Part shown: positions 17,610-26,357 of the stretch, piece after piece
Position numbering within the stretch: the first letter of the stretch is position 1
Layout: each line of letters starts with the position of its first letter
Assembly: GCF_001269655.1 (NCBI RefSeq)
Contig: NZ_LHVE01000009.1
Span: 310,001-374,000 of the forward strand
From: Pseudomonas thivervalensis
Lineage (GTDB): Bacteria; Pseudomonadota; Gammaproteobacteria; Pseudomonadales; Pseudomonadaceae
Length of the DNA: 64,000 nucleotides
Direction of reading: 5' to 3'
The notes under the pieces: model-generated
The model's database searches: none
What the model was told of the DNA's origin: nothing
Seen by the model: the letters and a program-made list of their open reading frames with translations, nothing else
Made by a program: the position numbers and the translations under genes

Positions 17610-19982
17610 ATGGCGATCCAACGGGCGAGTGTAATGACGTCGGCCCCAGGTATCGTCCATCGAGAAAGCGCCCAGGCCGATGTGACGAACAATCTGTTTC
17701 GGCGCGGCTTCGACCTGGCCAGGGAAGCCTACGTTCTGGTCCCGTTGCTGGCCGCTCTGTTGTTGTCGCTCATCTGGTCGGGCACCCTCTACCTGATCAA
17801 GGTCGAACAGGCCCGCGCGCAGCAGGCAATCGCTGAGGCGAGCCTGGAAATCGGCGCCACCTACGAAGCGCAGATCCTGCGGGCGATGCGTGAAATCGAC
17901 CAGACCCTCAAGCTGGTCAAGTACACCTACGAGTCCGAGCGGGAGTCAAATCCGCTGCCCACGCTCGAGGCGCGCGGCTTGCTGCCTTCACCCTACTTGT
18001 TCGACGTCAGCGTGGTCGATGCCAGCGGCCGGGTCATCGCCAGTACGCAACCGAGCGAGGCCGGAAGCCGGATGGGCCAGACTGAGCCGAAGCCGCTGGG
18101 GGCGGACACTGCGCTGTCGATCAGCCGCCCGTGGAAAAGCCCCGCGACGGGGGAGTGGAAGTTGCGTTTCAGCCGGCGGTTCGACGGCAGCGATGGTGCA
18201 TTCTCCGGGGTTGCCAGGGTCGACGTCGATGCGGCCTATTTCGTGAGTAGTTATGACACTTCCAAGCTCGGCAATCACGGCTTGCTCGGCTTGTTGGGCA
18301 TTGATGGGATCTTCCGGGCACGGCGTAGCGGGGAAGAGATATCGGCCGGCGATCAGATCGATTACGCCGCAGTGGTGCCGGACACTGAAAATACTCAAGC
18401 CGTACGCGCGATCAATGCCTGGGACGGTGTGCAGCGCTATACCAGCGCCCGCCAGCTCTACGACTTTCCACTGGCGGTGATCGTCGGTTTGTCCGAAGAC
18501 GAACAACTGGCCGCGGTGAACCAGCAAGCGCGCATCTATCTGTGGCGCGCCGCCGGCGGCAGCCTGGGGCTGGTGTTGCTGGCGGGGCTGCTCGCCCGGA
18601 TGAGCTGGCAACTGGTGCAAAGCCGCCTGCGCGCTGGTGAAGCGAAAATTGCCTACGCAGAAAGTGTCGAATACCTGGCCTATCACGACGGCCTTACGAC
18701 GCTGCCCAATCGGAGTCTGTTCAGCAAGCTGTTGAGCCAGAGCATCAGCGAGGCCCGCCGTTATCATCGACAATTGGCGGTGCTGTTCCTTGACCTGGAC
18801 CGCTTCAAGCAAGTCAACGATACGTTGGGGCACGATGCCGGCGATCAGTTGCTCAAAGAGGTCGCGCAGCGCCTCAAGGCGTGCCTGCGCGCCAGCGATA
18901 CGGTGGCCCGCATGGGCGGCGATGAATTCGTCATCTTGTTGCCGGAGCTGTCGGAGGACAACGACGTGACGACCACTGCCCAGAAAATCCTCGGTGCCAT
19001 TGCCCGGCCCTTCAACCTCCAGGGCCAGGAGTTCCGCGTGACCGCCAGCGTCGGTATCAGCGTGTTTCCACAGGATGGCCTGGATGAGCAGACCCTCAAG
19101 AAAAACGCCGATATCGCGATGTACCAGGCCAAGCAATGTGGCAAGAACAATTTCCAGTTCTATTGCGCGAAGCTGAACGCGGACTCACTGGAGCGGCTGA
19201 CGCTGGAGCTGAGCTTGCGCCACGCGCTGGAGCGCAACGAGTTCCAGCTCCACTACCAGGCCAAGCGGGATATTCGCAGCGGCCAGATCACTGGCATGGA
19301 AGCGCTCCTGCGCTGGAATCATCCCGACCTGGGACTCGTGGCGCCCATGCAATTCATCCCGGTCGCGGAAGAGACTGGCTTGATCGTGCCGATCGGCAAG
19401 TGGGTGCTGGAGACTGCTTGCCGGCAAAACGTCGCCTGGCAACGACAAGGGCTGCCACGCCTGGGCGTCGCCGTGAACCTCACGGCACGGCAGTTTGCCG
19501 ATGAGAACCTGCTGGCGGACCTCGCCGGGATACTGGCCGAAACCGGTATGGACGCGCGTTTGCTTGAGCTGGAGATCGCCGAGCGCCTGCTCATGCAGGA
19601 TGTCAAAAGGGCATTGAGCGTGTTGACCGGGCTCAAACACCTGCAGGTCCGCATCGCCATCGATGATTTCGGCATTGGTTACTCTTCGCTCTCTGCGCTT
19701 GAACAGTTTCCGCTGGACGTCATCAAGATCGACCGCTCGTGTATCTGCGATACCAGCAGCGTGTCGGAAGACAAAGCCTTGACCGAGGCCATTATCGCCA
19801 TGGGTAGGACCCTCAGCCTGACCGTGGTGGCCCAAGGCGTGGAGACCAAGGAACAGGCCGATTTCCTGCGGGACAACGCCTGCGACGAATTCCAGGGTTT
19901 CTACTTCAACAAACCGGTTCCCGCCGATCAGTTCAAGGCACTGTTGGACGCCCAGGCAGCTGATCCAAGCCTCGATACGTAA
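17610..19982 (+). CDS. Membrane GGDEF-EAL c-di-GMP signalling protein with periplasmic sensor
   Basis: Inner-membrane protein of 790 residues. A transmembrane helix at about 40-63 is followed by a periplasmic CACHE-like sensor, a second helix at about 310-335, a GGDEF domain (GGDEF near 436, preceded at five residues by the RASD inhibitory site) and an EAL domain (EALLRW near 563, DDFGIGYSSL, KIDRS, AQGVET). Motifs of both catalytic domains look intact, so it could make or degrade c-di-GMP. The N-terminal half is highly similar to that of the histidine kinase at 21827-23689. The ATG follows GCAGGGAG, a ribosome site also shared with that gene. It is convergent with the porin/binding-protein operon. 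Confidence 0.9.
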   Translation: MAIQRASVMTSAPGIVHRESAQADVTNNLFRRGFDLAREAYVLVPLLAALLLSLIWSGTLYLIKVEQARAQQAIAEASLEIGATYEAQILRAMREIDQTLKLVKYTYESERESNPLPTLEARGLLPSPYLFDVSVVDASGRVIASTQPSEAGSRMGQTEPKPLGADTALSISRPWKSPATGEWKLRFSRRFDGSDGAFSGVARVDVDAAYFVSSYDTSKLGNHGLLGLLGIDGIFRARRSGEEISAGDQIDYAAVVPDTENTQAVRAINAWDGVQRYTSARQLYDFPLAVIVGLSEDEQLAAVNQQARIYLWRAAGGSLGLVLLAGLLARMSWQLVQSRLRAGEAKIAYAESVEYLAYHDGLTTLPNRSLFSKLLSQSISEARRYHRQLAVLFLDLDRFKQVNDTLGHDAGDQLLKEVAQRLKACLRASDTVARMGGDEFVILLPELSEDNDVTTTAQKILGAIARPFNLQGQEFRVTASVGISVFPQDGLDEQTLKKNADIAMYQAKQCGKNNFQFYCAKLNADSLERLTLELSLRHALERNEFQLHYQAKRDIRSGQITGMEALLRWNHPDLGLVAPMQFIPVAEETGLIVPIGKWVLETACRQNVAWQRQGLPRLGVAVNLTARQFADENLLADLAGILAETGMDARLLELEIAERLLMQDVKRALSVLTGLKHLQVRIAIDDFGIGYSSLSALEQFPLDVIKIDRSCICDTSSVSEDKALTEAIIAMGRTLSLTVVAQGVETKEQADFLRDNACDEFQGFYFNKPVPADQFKALLDAQAADPSLDT

Positions 19983-19997
19983 GGGTTCATACGCATT

Positions 19998-20025
19998 GTG
20001 GCGAGGGGATAAATCCGCTCGCCAC
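19998..20025. terminator. REP-like hairpin between convergent genes
   Basis: GTGGCGAG and CTCGCCAC flank a short centre that also pairs (GGAT/ATCC), giving a strong stem-loop in the 80-base gap between convergent genes. It lacks a clear T-tract. It may be a single REP element acting as a terminator. Confidence 0.5.
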
Positions 20026-20062
20026 AGATTCATCTGCAGCCTTAAGTGAGTGGGTTACCTAC

Positions 20063-20512
20063 TCATTGCGGATCAAGCAGCAGGGCCCTGACGCTGCCGT
20101 CCAGCTCCTGAGCGTCGATATAGCCGATGGTGCCGGGGTTCTCCGCAAGACGCTTCTTGACCTCCGCGCCGCTTGAAACAGCCTGTGGCGGCTGGCCCCT
20201 GCCGGTGAAAATGATTTTCGACCAGTGCGCCTTGAGTTGGGCTGCGGACTTGCCGGTGAACGTGGTGTAGAACTCGTCACGGGTCGGTGAATCCTCTCTC
20301 AGGTCAATGGGAATCGCCTGCCCACCGCCGGGAAAACGACTGGTCTTGCCCAGGAAAATATCCGCCACCTGATTGCGCGCGAGCGCCTTCACCGGGCTGG
20401 ACACGGCGACGATCACTACCACGTCGGCCTTGACGGCTGCGCTGGCGGCACACAGGACGAGCCCCGCTACCGCGAATCCGATGAGTCTCACAACCCCCAT
20501 GGCCTGCTCCAT
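20063..20512 (-). CDS. Small secreted PstS-like substrate-binding protein
   Basis: Protein of 149 residues with a hydrophobic signal peptide (VVRLIGFAVAGLVLCAASAAVKA), then a short periplasmic binding-protein-like domain including NQVADIFLGKTSRFPGG, REDSPTRDEFYTTFTG, and ENPGTIGYID near the end. These segments are typical of the phosphate-binding-like small proteins found in Pseudomonas genomes. It is about half the length of true PstS, so high-affinity phosphate transport is unlikely; a sensory or accessory role is possible. The ATG at 20512 overlaps the porin stop (TGATG), suggesting coupling; the ATG at 20500, preceded by GGAG, is an alternative start. Confidence 0.75.
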   Translation of the reverse strand: MEQAMGVVRLIGFAVAGLVLCAASAAVKADVVVIVAVSSPVKALARNQVADIFLGKTSRFPGGGQAIPIDLREDSPTRDEFYTTFTGKSAAQLKAHWSKIIFTGRGQPPQAVSSGAEVKKRLAENPGTIGYIDAQELDGSVRALLLDPQ

Positions 20513-21750
20513 CAGAAGACAAAATCAATAGCCAGGCTGATGACGTTGAACGAGCCCCCCGACGTGAAGCCGGGCTGGGGATTGATCAACGGACCGACCG
20601 AGTTGCCTTTGAAGCGTGTGTGGTCGAATTGCACTTTGGCATCCATGTTCTTGGTGAAATCCCAGCGCATACCCAGGGAAAAGGTCTGCTGGCCTTCGTT
20701 CGAGCCCAAGACGCTGTTGAGCGCACCGTTGAGCTCGGCAGCCGTGCCCGCCAAGGCGGGTGGCAAGGCCGATAACGTCAGGCCCGGGCTGGAGACTTCG
20801 GTTTCGGTCCTGGAGCGCGCGTAGGTGATATAGGGAGTGAACGCTTCGATGCGGTACCCGCCGCTGATGTACCAGGCGCTTGTCCTGCCCAGGCCGGAAC
20901 GGCTATCGAGACGCCCCCATTCGCCCATGACGAACCAGTCGCCAGGATCATAGCTGGCGCCCACGCCGATGAATTCGACAGGGGTGTCATTGGAGTCGTA
21001 GCGATCGGCGAGGGCGATGCCTTCCGGACCGAACTCCCTGAATGTGTCAAAGAGCGAATTGAATTGCTCCAGGGTCAGGTCGGCCTTCATATAGGTGATG
21101 CGTGCGGTGAGGACGTCGAACTCGGTGGTGTTGGTGATCCCCCAGAAATTCCGGGTCAGGGCCTTGCCGGCCCCGTCAGGCTGGCGGCTGTCGGTCTGGC
21201 CGTAGTGAGCCTGCACGGTGTTGGTGATTTCATCGACACGAAACCTGTAGCTGCCATCGATGCCGTCGCTGTTGGAGATGGGCATCAGGCTGTAGACCTC
21301 CATGGGCGCCCGCACCCAGGGCAGGGTATAGCCCACTTTGCGGGTGTCGGAGACCAGAAACGTCGGCAGCACGGTACGGCCAACGCGTACGTTGAAGTCC
21401 GGCGTGAACTGATACTTGATGTTGGCCCATTCGACGAAAGGCCGGTAGCTGTTGTCGTAGCGCTGCTCGGAAATGACTTGCACCACGGCCGACAGTTGTG
21501 GGGTGAATGTGGCCGTCAGTTGGGCGCCTATCAAGCTGTCGACATCGGCGCTCCAGTTGCGCGAATGCCCTGCGCCGTTGGGCTTGAAGATGCTGGACGT
21601 GAAGTCGGCTTTTTTCTCGCTGGAATGAACGATCCCCACCGTGCCGAAACTGCTCAAGGAGAATATCGAAGTGTCGGCCGCGTCAGCACTGGCGCCACCG
21701 ACATACAGCGTCACGGCGGCCAGGGCCAGTGCTTTGGGCTTCGTCACCAT
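20512..21750 (-). CDS. Outer-membrane porin-like beta-barrel protein
   Basis: Protein of 412 residues with a signal peptide (VTKPKALALAAVTLYVGGASADA) and a body of alternating beta-strands, ending in SFNVISLAIDFVF with the C-terminal phenylalanine of outer-membrane barrels. Recognisable pieces such as SSFGTVGIVHSSEK, LIGAQLTATFTPQLSAVVQV and FNVRVGRTVLPTFLVSDTRKVGY are typical of uncharacterised Pseudomonas porins. The start at 21750 was chosen for the signal peptide, although its ribosome site is poor; an in-frame ATG at 21774 is an alternative. It is co-oriented between a histidine kinase gene and the binding-protein gene. The substrate is unknown. Confidence 0.78.
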   Translation of the reverse strand: MVTKPKALALAAVTLYVGGASADAADTSIFSLSSFGTVGIVHSSEKKADFTSSIFKPNGAGHSRNWSADVDSLIGAQLTATFTPQLSAVVQVISEQRYDNSYRPFVEWANIKYQFTPDFNVRVGRTVLPTFLVSDTRKVGYTLPWVRAPMEVYSLMPISNSDGIDGSYRFRVDEITNTVQAHYGQTDSRQPDGAGKALTRNFWGITNTTEFDVLTARITYMKADLTLEQFNSLFDTFREFGPEGIALADRYDSNDTPVEFIGVGASYDPGDWFVMGEWGRLDSRSGLGRTSAWYISGGYRIEAFTPYITYARSRTETEVSSPGLTLSALPPALAGTAAELNGALNSVLGSNEGQQTFSLGMRWDFTKNMDAKVQFDHTRFKGNSVGPLINPQPGFTSGGSFNVISLAIDFVF

Positions 21751-21826
21751 AGGCTCAACGTGTCCTCGCTGCATGGATCGCCATTCGTCCATCCTTGTCA
21801 TGTGCCGACTGCGCGCTACCACGCAC

Positions 21827-23689
21827 CTAGATTGCCAGCTTGAGCGTAAAGGTCGCCCCCGTTCCCGGGCCGTCGCTGTGGGCCTCCAGCGAACCGCCCA
21901 TCTCCATGGCCGCCAGGACGCAGCTGTGCAGGCCGAAACCATGGCCGTCCTTGCGCGTGGTAAAGCCGTGGGCAAAGATCCGGGTCAGGTTCTCTGGTGC
22001 GATGCCTTCGCCGTTGTCGATGACCTTGATGACCAGGGTGTCGTCTTGGGGAATCTCGCTCTGAAGGAGGATTTGGGGCGCAGGCTCCGACCGGTCACCC
22101 ATCGCCCTGCTGGCGTTTTTTATCAGGTTGATCAGGATCAGCAGCACCCGGTGCTTGTCCAATCGCAGCAAGGGCGTTTCGGCCAGGTTTCGCACCACGG
22201 AGATCCGATGCGCCGCGATGATGCCGGCGTTCATGCGCAGGGCGTCCTCGATCAGTTCCTTGATCTGCACGGTTTCGGCAAGGCTGGATGGGCCAGCATA
22301 GGATTGCTGGGCGGCGACGATTTCCTTGATGTGATCGACGCTTTTGCTCAGTTGGCCGAGCTCTTCGGTCATGCTGTGTTGCTCTAGCGCCAGTGCGTCC
22401 ACCAGTTGGTTCAGGTAGCCGGGCAGCAGCTTGCCTTTCTCGTCGTGGGAGATGAAGTCGCCGAGGTCATCGGCGTGCTCATTCATCATTTGTACCGCCT
22501 TGCCGAGCCCCAAGGCCTTGCTTGTGCGCAGCTTGCGGGTGACCAGATCGGCGGAAATATTCACGCTGTTAAGCACGTTGCCCACGTTGTGCAGGACGTT
22601 GGTGGCGATTTCCGCCATGCCAGCCTGGCGAGCGGCGGCAGCCAGTTGAGCCTGGGTTTCGGCGGCGCGCAAGCGGCTCTGCGCCAGTTGCCAGCTCATC
22701 CGCGCGAGCAGGCCCACCAGCAGCATCAGCACCAGGCTGCCGCCTGCGGCGCGCCAGAGGTAGGTGCGCGCTTGCTGGTTCACCGCGGCCAATTGTTCTT
22801 CCTCGGACAACCCGACAATCACCGCTAGCGGAAAATCGTAGAGCTGGCGGGCACTGGTGTAGCGCCGCACCCCGTCCCATCCATTGACCGAGAGCACCGC
22901 CTCGGCGTTTTCCGCGTCCGGCACCACCTGCCTGTAGTCGACCGTATCGCCGGCCAGTACCGTCTCCCCGGTGCGCCGCACACGAAAGATGCCGTCGGTG
23001 CCAAGCAGTCCGAGAGCACCCTGGTCGCCGAGTTTCGAGGCGTCGTAGCTGCTGACGAAATAGGCGGCATCGACCTCGACCCTGGCGATCCCGGACAGCG
23101 TGCCATCGGCGGCGTCGAGTCGTCGGCTGAAACGCAAGCGCCACTCTCCGGTGGCAGGGCTTCTCCAGGGGGGACTGATGGACAGCGAATCGCCGTGTCG
23201 CAGGGTTTGCTGTTCATCCGGGTCAGCGATGTTTTCCCGATCGTTGGCCCGCGTGCTCGCCACGAGCCTGCCGTCGGGCTTGACCACATTGACGTCGAAC
23301 ACCAAGGCCGGTGGCAACAAGGCCCGCTCCTGGAGTCGGCGCAGAGGGTTGGGCTCGCCCTCAGTCTCAAAGGTGTATTTGACCAACTTGAGGGTGTGAT
23401 CGATTTCGTGAATGGCGCGCAACATCTGCGCTTCGTAGGTGGCGCCCATCTCCAGGCTGGCCGTTGCGGCGCTCTGCTGCGCGCGAAGATGTTCAACCTT
23501 GATCAGGTAGAGGGTAGCGCTCCAGATCGCCAGCAACAGCAGAACGGCCAGCAACGGGAACAGGATATAGGCTTCCTTGGCCTGGTCGAACAAATGCCGA
23601 AGCGGGCTGGCGTCGATATCGCCATCGGCCTCTGCACAATGGGCAGTGCCAGGGACCAACCTCAATGTCTCAGGCCGCTGGATCGGCAT
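21827..23689 (-). CDS. Membrane sensor histidine kinase with CACHE-like sensor
   Basis: Protein of 620 residues. A transmembrane helix at about 40-63, a periplasmic CACHE-like sensor and a second helix at about 310-335 are nearly collinear with the GGDEF-EAL protein at 17610. They are followed by a kinase core with a putative phospho-acceptor in VLHNVGNVLNSV (His near 364), an N-box NLIKNASRAMG (about 526), DNGEGI (about 561) and GHGFGLHS. The HNVGN-type H-box differs from classical HisKA. No response regulator gene adjoins it; the nearest is the REC-CheC gene at 16300. The porin and binding protein downstream are probably in the same operon (76-base gap). Confidence 0.88.
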   Translation of the reverse strand: MPIQRPETLRLVPGTAHCAEADGDIDASPLRHLFDQAKEAYILFPLLAVLLLLAIWSATLYLIKVEHLRAQQSAATASLEMGATYEAQMLRAIHEIDHTLKLVKYTFETEGEPNPLRRLQERALLPPALVFDVNVVKPDGRLVASTRANDRENIADPDEQQTLRHGDSLSISPPWRSPATGEWRLRFSRRLDAADGTLSGIARVEVDAAYFVSSYDASKLGDQGALGLLGTDGIFRVRRTGETVLAGDTVDYRQVVPDAENAEAVLSVNGWDGVRRYTSARQLYDFPLAVIVGLSEEEQLAAVNQQARTYLWRAAGGSLVLMLLVGLLARMSWQLAQSRLRAAETQAQLAAAARQAGMAEIATNVLHNVGNVLNSVNISADLVTRKLRTSKALGLGKAVQMMNEHADDLGDFISHDEKGKLLPGYLNQLVDALALEQHSMTEELGQLSKSVDHIKEIVAAQQSYAGPSSLAETVQIKELIEDALRMNAGIIAAHRISVVRNLAETPLLRLDKHRVLLILINLIKNASRAMGDRSEPAPQILLQSEIPQDDTLVIKVIDNGEGIAPENLTRIFAHGFTTRKDGHGFGLHSCVLAAMEMGGSLEAHSDGPGTGATFTLKLAI

Positions 23690-23802
23690 GGCTTGCTCCC
23701 TGCATTCTAGTCGGCCGAAGGCTGGTGGGCATCCGACACGGTTACGGCTCGAGGGGGTGTTGCTCCTGATAGCCCGAGCGAAAGATCCCGGATCTGTCAG
23801 GA

Positions 23803-23830
23803 ACTATAGACCACAAACTCTGCATGCCAA
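23803..23830 (-). promoter_or_regulatory. Promoter of the histidine kinase gene, shared sequence with the GGDEF-EAL promoter
   Basis: On the minus strand, TTGGCA (23830-23825), a 16-base spacer and TATAGT (23808-23803). The block 23802-23818 is an exact inverted copy of 17535-17551. Confidence 0.6.
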
Positions 23831-23941
23831 TTGGTGCGAAGAGGGATGTTGTGTCGCGCAGGTGTTTGCGCTTTTCAGCGAACTGATTGCGCAGGAAGAG
23901 GGGGCGCCTATGGAATTGAACTCTGTGGCTGAATTGACCCG

Positions 23942-24070
23942 GTGACGAGGGAGCTTGCTCCCGCTGGGCTGCGCAGCAGCCCCAAAGCCAGTCACCGAGG
24001 TGTCTCAGGTGGAGGTCTCCGCTTCATTGGGGGCGCTGCGCACCCCAGCGGGAGCAAGCTCCCTCGCCAC
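23942..24070. repeat. REPIN-like unit 1 of a tandem array
   Basis: Inverted REP arms flank GCTGCGCAGCAGCCCC and a spacer. The first arm has an A instead of G at its fourth base. It starts the repeat-filled part of the 850-base gap between the kinase and ABC genes; I see no gene there. Confidence 0.85.
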
Positions 24071-24158
24071 AGTTTGCGGCCAGGTGTTTGAGCGGTGGGC
24101 TTTTGCGGTGTGGCGAACGGATTTCTACAGCAAATAGACACACCGCCGAATCGCTTTT

Positions 24159-24287
24159 GTGGCGAGGGAGCTTGCTCCCGCTGGGCTGCATAGCAGCCCC
24201 AAAGCCAGTCACCGAGGTGTCTCAGGTGGAGGTCTTCGCTTCATTGGGGGTGCTGCGCACCCCAGCGGGAGCAAGCTCCCTCGCCAC
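24159..24287. repeat. REPIN-like unit 2 of a tandem array
   Basis: Nearly identical to the units at 23942 and 24377. The roughly 88-base linkers between units are also near-identical, so the tandem period is about 218 bases. Confidence 0.85.
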
Positions 24288-24376
24288 AGGGATTGCGGCC
24301 AGGTGTTTGAGCGGTGGGCTTTGCAGTGTGGCGAACGGATTTCTACAGCAAATAGACACACCGCCGAATCGCTTTT

Positions 24377-24505
24377 GTGGCGAGGGAGCTTGCTCCCGCT
24401 GGGCTGCGCAGCAGCCCCAAAGCCAGTCACCGAGGTGTCTCAGGTGGAGGTCTCCGCTTCATTGGGGGCGCTGCGCACCCCAGCGGGAGCAAGCTCCCTC
24501 GCCAC
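24377..24505. repeat. REPIN-like unit 3 of a tandem array
   Basis: Third copy, ending 36 bases from the stop of the ABC gene. The three copies and two linkers indicate amplification of a REPIN plus flank. Confidence 0.85.
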
Positions 24506-24541
24506 AGGATCATCTTTATTTAGTGGGCACAGGATACGGGC

Positions 24542-26245
24542 TCACACCGCTTGCTTGACCTTGCGATGTACCCACCGCGCCTCGTCCTGCAGTTCCAGGA
24601 CCTGCCAATGGAAGTGCTCCAGGGAGGCGCTGTGGCCGACGCTGATCAGGATCGTGTCCGGCAGCGTCTGCCTGAGCAGTTGATAGCAGCGCGCTTCGTT
24701 TGCCGCATCCAGCGCCGAGCTGCTTTCGTCGAGGAACAGCACCGTGGGCCGGGCCAGCAGGGCCCTGACGAACGCGCAGCGTTGCTGTTCACCGACGCTG
24801 AGGGTCTGTGCCCAGTCCCGCTCCTGGTCCAGTTGATCAGCCAGGTGTTGCAGCCCGACTTGCTCCATGACCTGACGCAGCGCTGCATCTTCTTCGCGGC
24901 GAGGTGGGTTGGGGTACCAGAGCGCTTCACGCAGGCTGCCCAGCGGCAGGTAGGGTTTTTGCGACAGCGTCAGGGCGCGCTCACGGTCATAGCCGCTTGA
25001 GCCGCGAGCGTGATGCCAAAGCCCGGTGATCGTGCGAATCAGCGTCGATTTGCCGTAGCCGGACGGCGCGCTGATCATCAGGCTGTCACCGGGCTTGAGC
25101 GACAGGTTGAAGCCTTTGAACAACGTCCGACCGTTGGGCAGCCAGATATCCAGGTCCTTGATATCAAGGCCGCTGGCCTGCTGTTCGTGCCTGACCTGGG
25201 ACTTGACCTCGACGGTGTCCAGGCGCTCCTGGAAACCGACCAGGCGGTCGATCACCGATTTCCATTCCGACAGTTCCGGAAAGACTTCCACAAGATAAGC
25301 GATGGCGGCGTGCACTTCACCGAAGGCGGCGCTGATCTGCGTCAGGCGACCCAGGGGAAATGCCCCCGCGAAGAACTGCGGGGCCATGATGAACATGGGG
25401 ATGACCGTGGCGCTGCGCAGATAGAGGGTGGAGTAGCCCATGATCAGTTTCTGCTTTTTCACCAGGGCCCAGAAGTTTTCCAGCGCCGCCTCCAGGCGGA
25501 GGTTGAAACGTTGGTTTTCCACGGCTTCGCCGCGATACTGGGCGACTGAGTCGGCGTTTTCCCGCAGGCGGATGAGTGAGAAACGAAAATCCGCTTCGCG
25601 CCGCTGTTGCATGAAGTTGAGACCCGGCAACGCGCGCCCCAGCCAGAATGCGACGCCGGTGCCTACGATCGCATACACCAGGGCCACCCACACCAGCAGC
25701 CCGGGGATGACGAAGGACTCGCCGTTGAAGGGCACGCTGACCAGACTTGAGGCCTGCCAGAGGATGTGCAGGAACGAAAACAGCGACACCACCGAGGTCA
25801 ACAGCCCCAGGCTCAACTTGAGGGATTTGATGATGAAAAGGTCAATGTCCTCGGCGATCCGTTGATCCGGGTTGTCGACGTCGGTCTCGGTCAGTTTCAG
25901 CTTATGGTAGCGCTGGCTGTCCAGCCACTGATCGAGCATGTTGCGCGTCGCCCAGCGACGCCAGCGCAGCGTCAGCTTCTGTTGGAAGTGAAACGCGCCG
26001 ACGGTGAACGCGGCCGTGCCGATCTGCAGCAGGATGAACTGCAGGCTGCCGATCAGAAAACCGTGGTAGTCCAAGGCCTGCAGGGCGTTATAGAAATGCA
26101 GGTTCCAGAAATTCGTCAGGATGTTGACACCGACCATGCACAGCGTCATCAGCACGGTGGCGAACAACAGCAACAGGGCCGGGTACTTTTCCTCGGATGC
26201 CCAGAAAGGCCGCGCGAGACGCCAGAAATTGCGAAGTGTATGCAT
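24542..26245 (-). CDS. SbmA/YddA-like ABC transporter (fused permease and ATPase)
   Basis: Protein of 567 residues. About five or six hydrophobic helices in the first 330 residues (WATRNMLDQWLDSQRYHKL, NPDQRIAEDID and READFRFSLIRLRENADSVA are SbmA/BacA/YddA family signatures) precede an ABC ATPase. The ATPase has Walker A APSGYGKST (about 391), signature LSVGEQQR (about 480) and Walker B VLFLDESSSALDA. Family members move peptides or vitamin-like molecules. Its position, divergent from a FhuF-like reductase and sharing a Fur-box-like site beside a lipopeptide-siderophore NRPS locus, suggests a role in siderophore traffic. Direction of transport is unknown. Confidence 0.85.
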   Translation of the reverse strand: MHTLRNFWRLARPFWASEEKYPALLLLFATVLMTLCMVGVNILTNFWNLHFYNALQALDYHGFLIGSLQFILLQIGTAAFTVGAFHFQQKLTLRWRRWATRNMLDQWLDSQRYHKLKLTETDVDNPDQRIAEDIDLFIIKSLKLSLGLLTSVVSLFSFLHILWQASSLVSVPFNGESFVIPGLLVWVALVYAIVGTGVAFWLGRALPGLNFMQQRREADFRFSLIRLRENADSVAQYRGEAVENQRFNLRLEAALENFWALVKKQKLIMGYSTLYLRSATVIPMFIMAPQFFAGAFPLGRLTQISAAFGEVHAAIAYLVEVFPELSEWKSVIDRLVGFQERLDTVEVKSQVRHEQQASGLDIKDLDIWLPNGRTLFKGFNLSLKPGDSLMISAPSGYGKSTLIRTITGLWHHARGSSGYDRERALTLSQKPYLPLGSLREALWYPNPPRREEDAALRQVMEQVGLQHLADQLDQERDWAQTLSVGEQQRCAFVRALLARPTVLFLDESSSALDAANEARCYQLLRQTLPDTILISVGHSASLEHFHWQVLELQDEARWVHRKVKQAV

Positions 26246-26310
26246 GGGGTCTTGGTGAGCCTGGTCGCTGACGACGTTGAGTTTGCAGGGGCGGGAGGAT
26301 AGGATCAGCC

Positions 26311-26329
26311 AATGCTAATCGTTTGCATT
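26311..26329. promoter_or_regulatory. Fur-box-like palindrome
   Basis: AATGCTAATCGTTTGCATT. Its core TGCTAAT-C-GTTTGCA matches the 7-1-7 Fur consensus TGATAAT-N-ATTATCA at 10 of 14 positions. It lies between the divergent ABC and FhuF-like genes, so one site could make both iron-repressed. Confidence 0.5.
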
Positions 26330-26357
26330 AATTAGGGAAAGCCACGGGAGCCCCGTT

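Noticed and set aside
23942..24505. CRISPR-like regular repeat array
   Set aside because: Units are about 129 bases, internally inverted, with conserved rather than unique spacers, and no cas genes; they are REPIN repeats.
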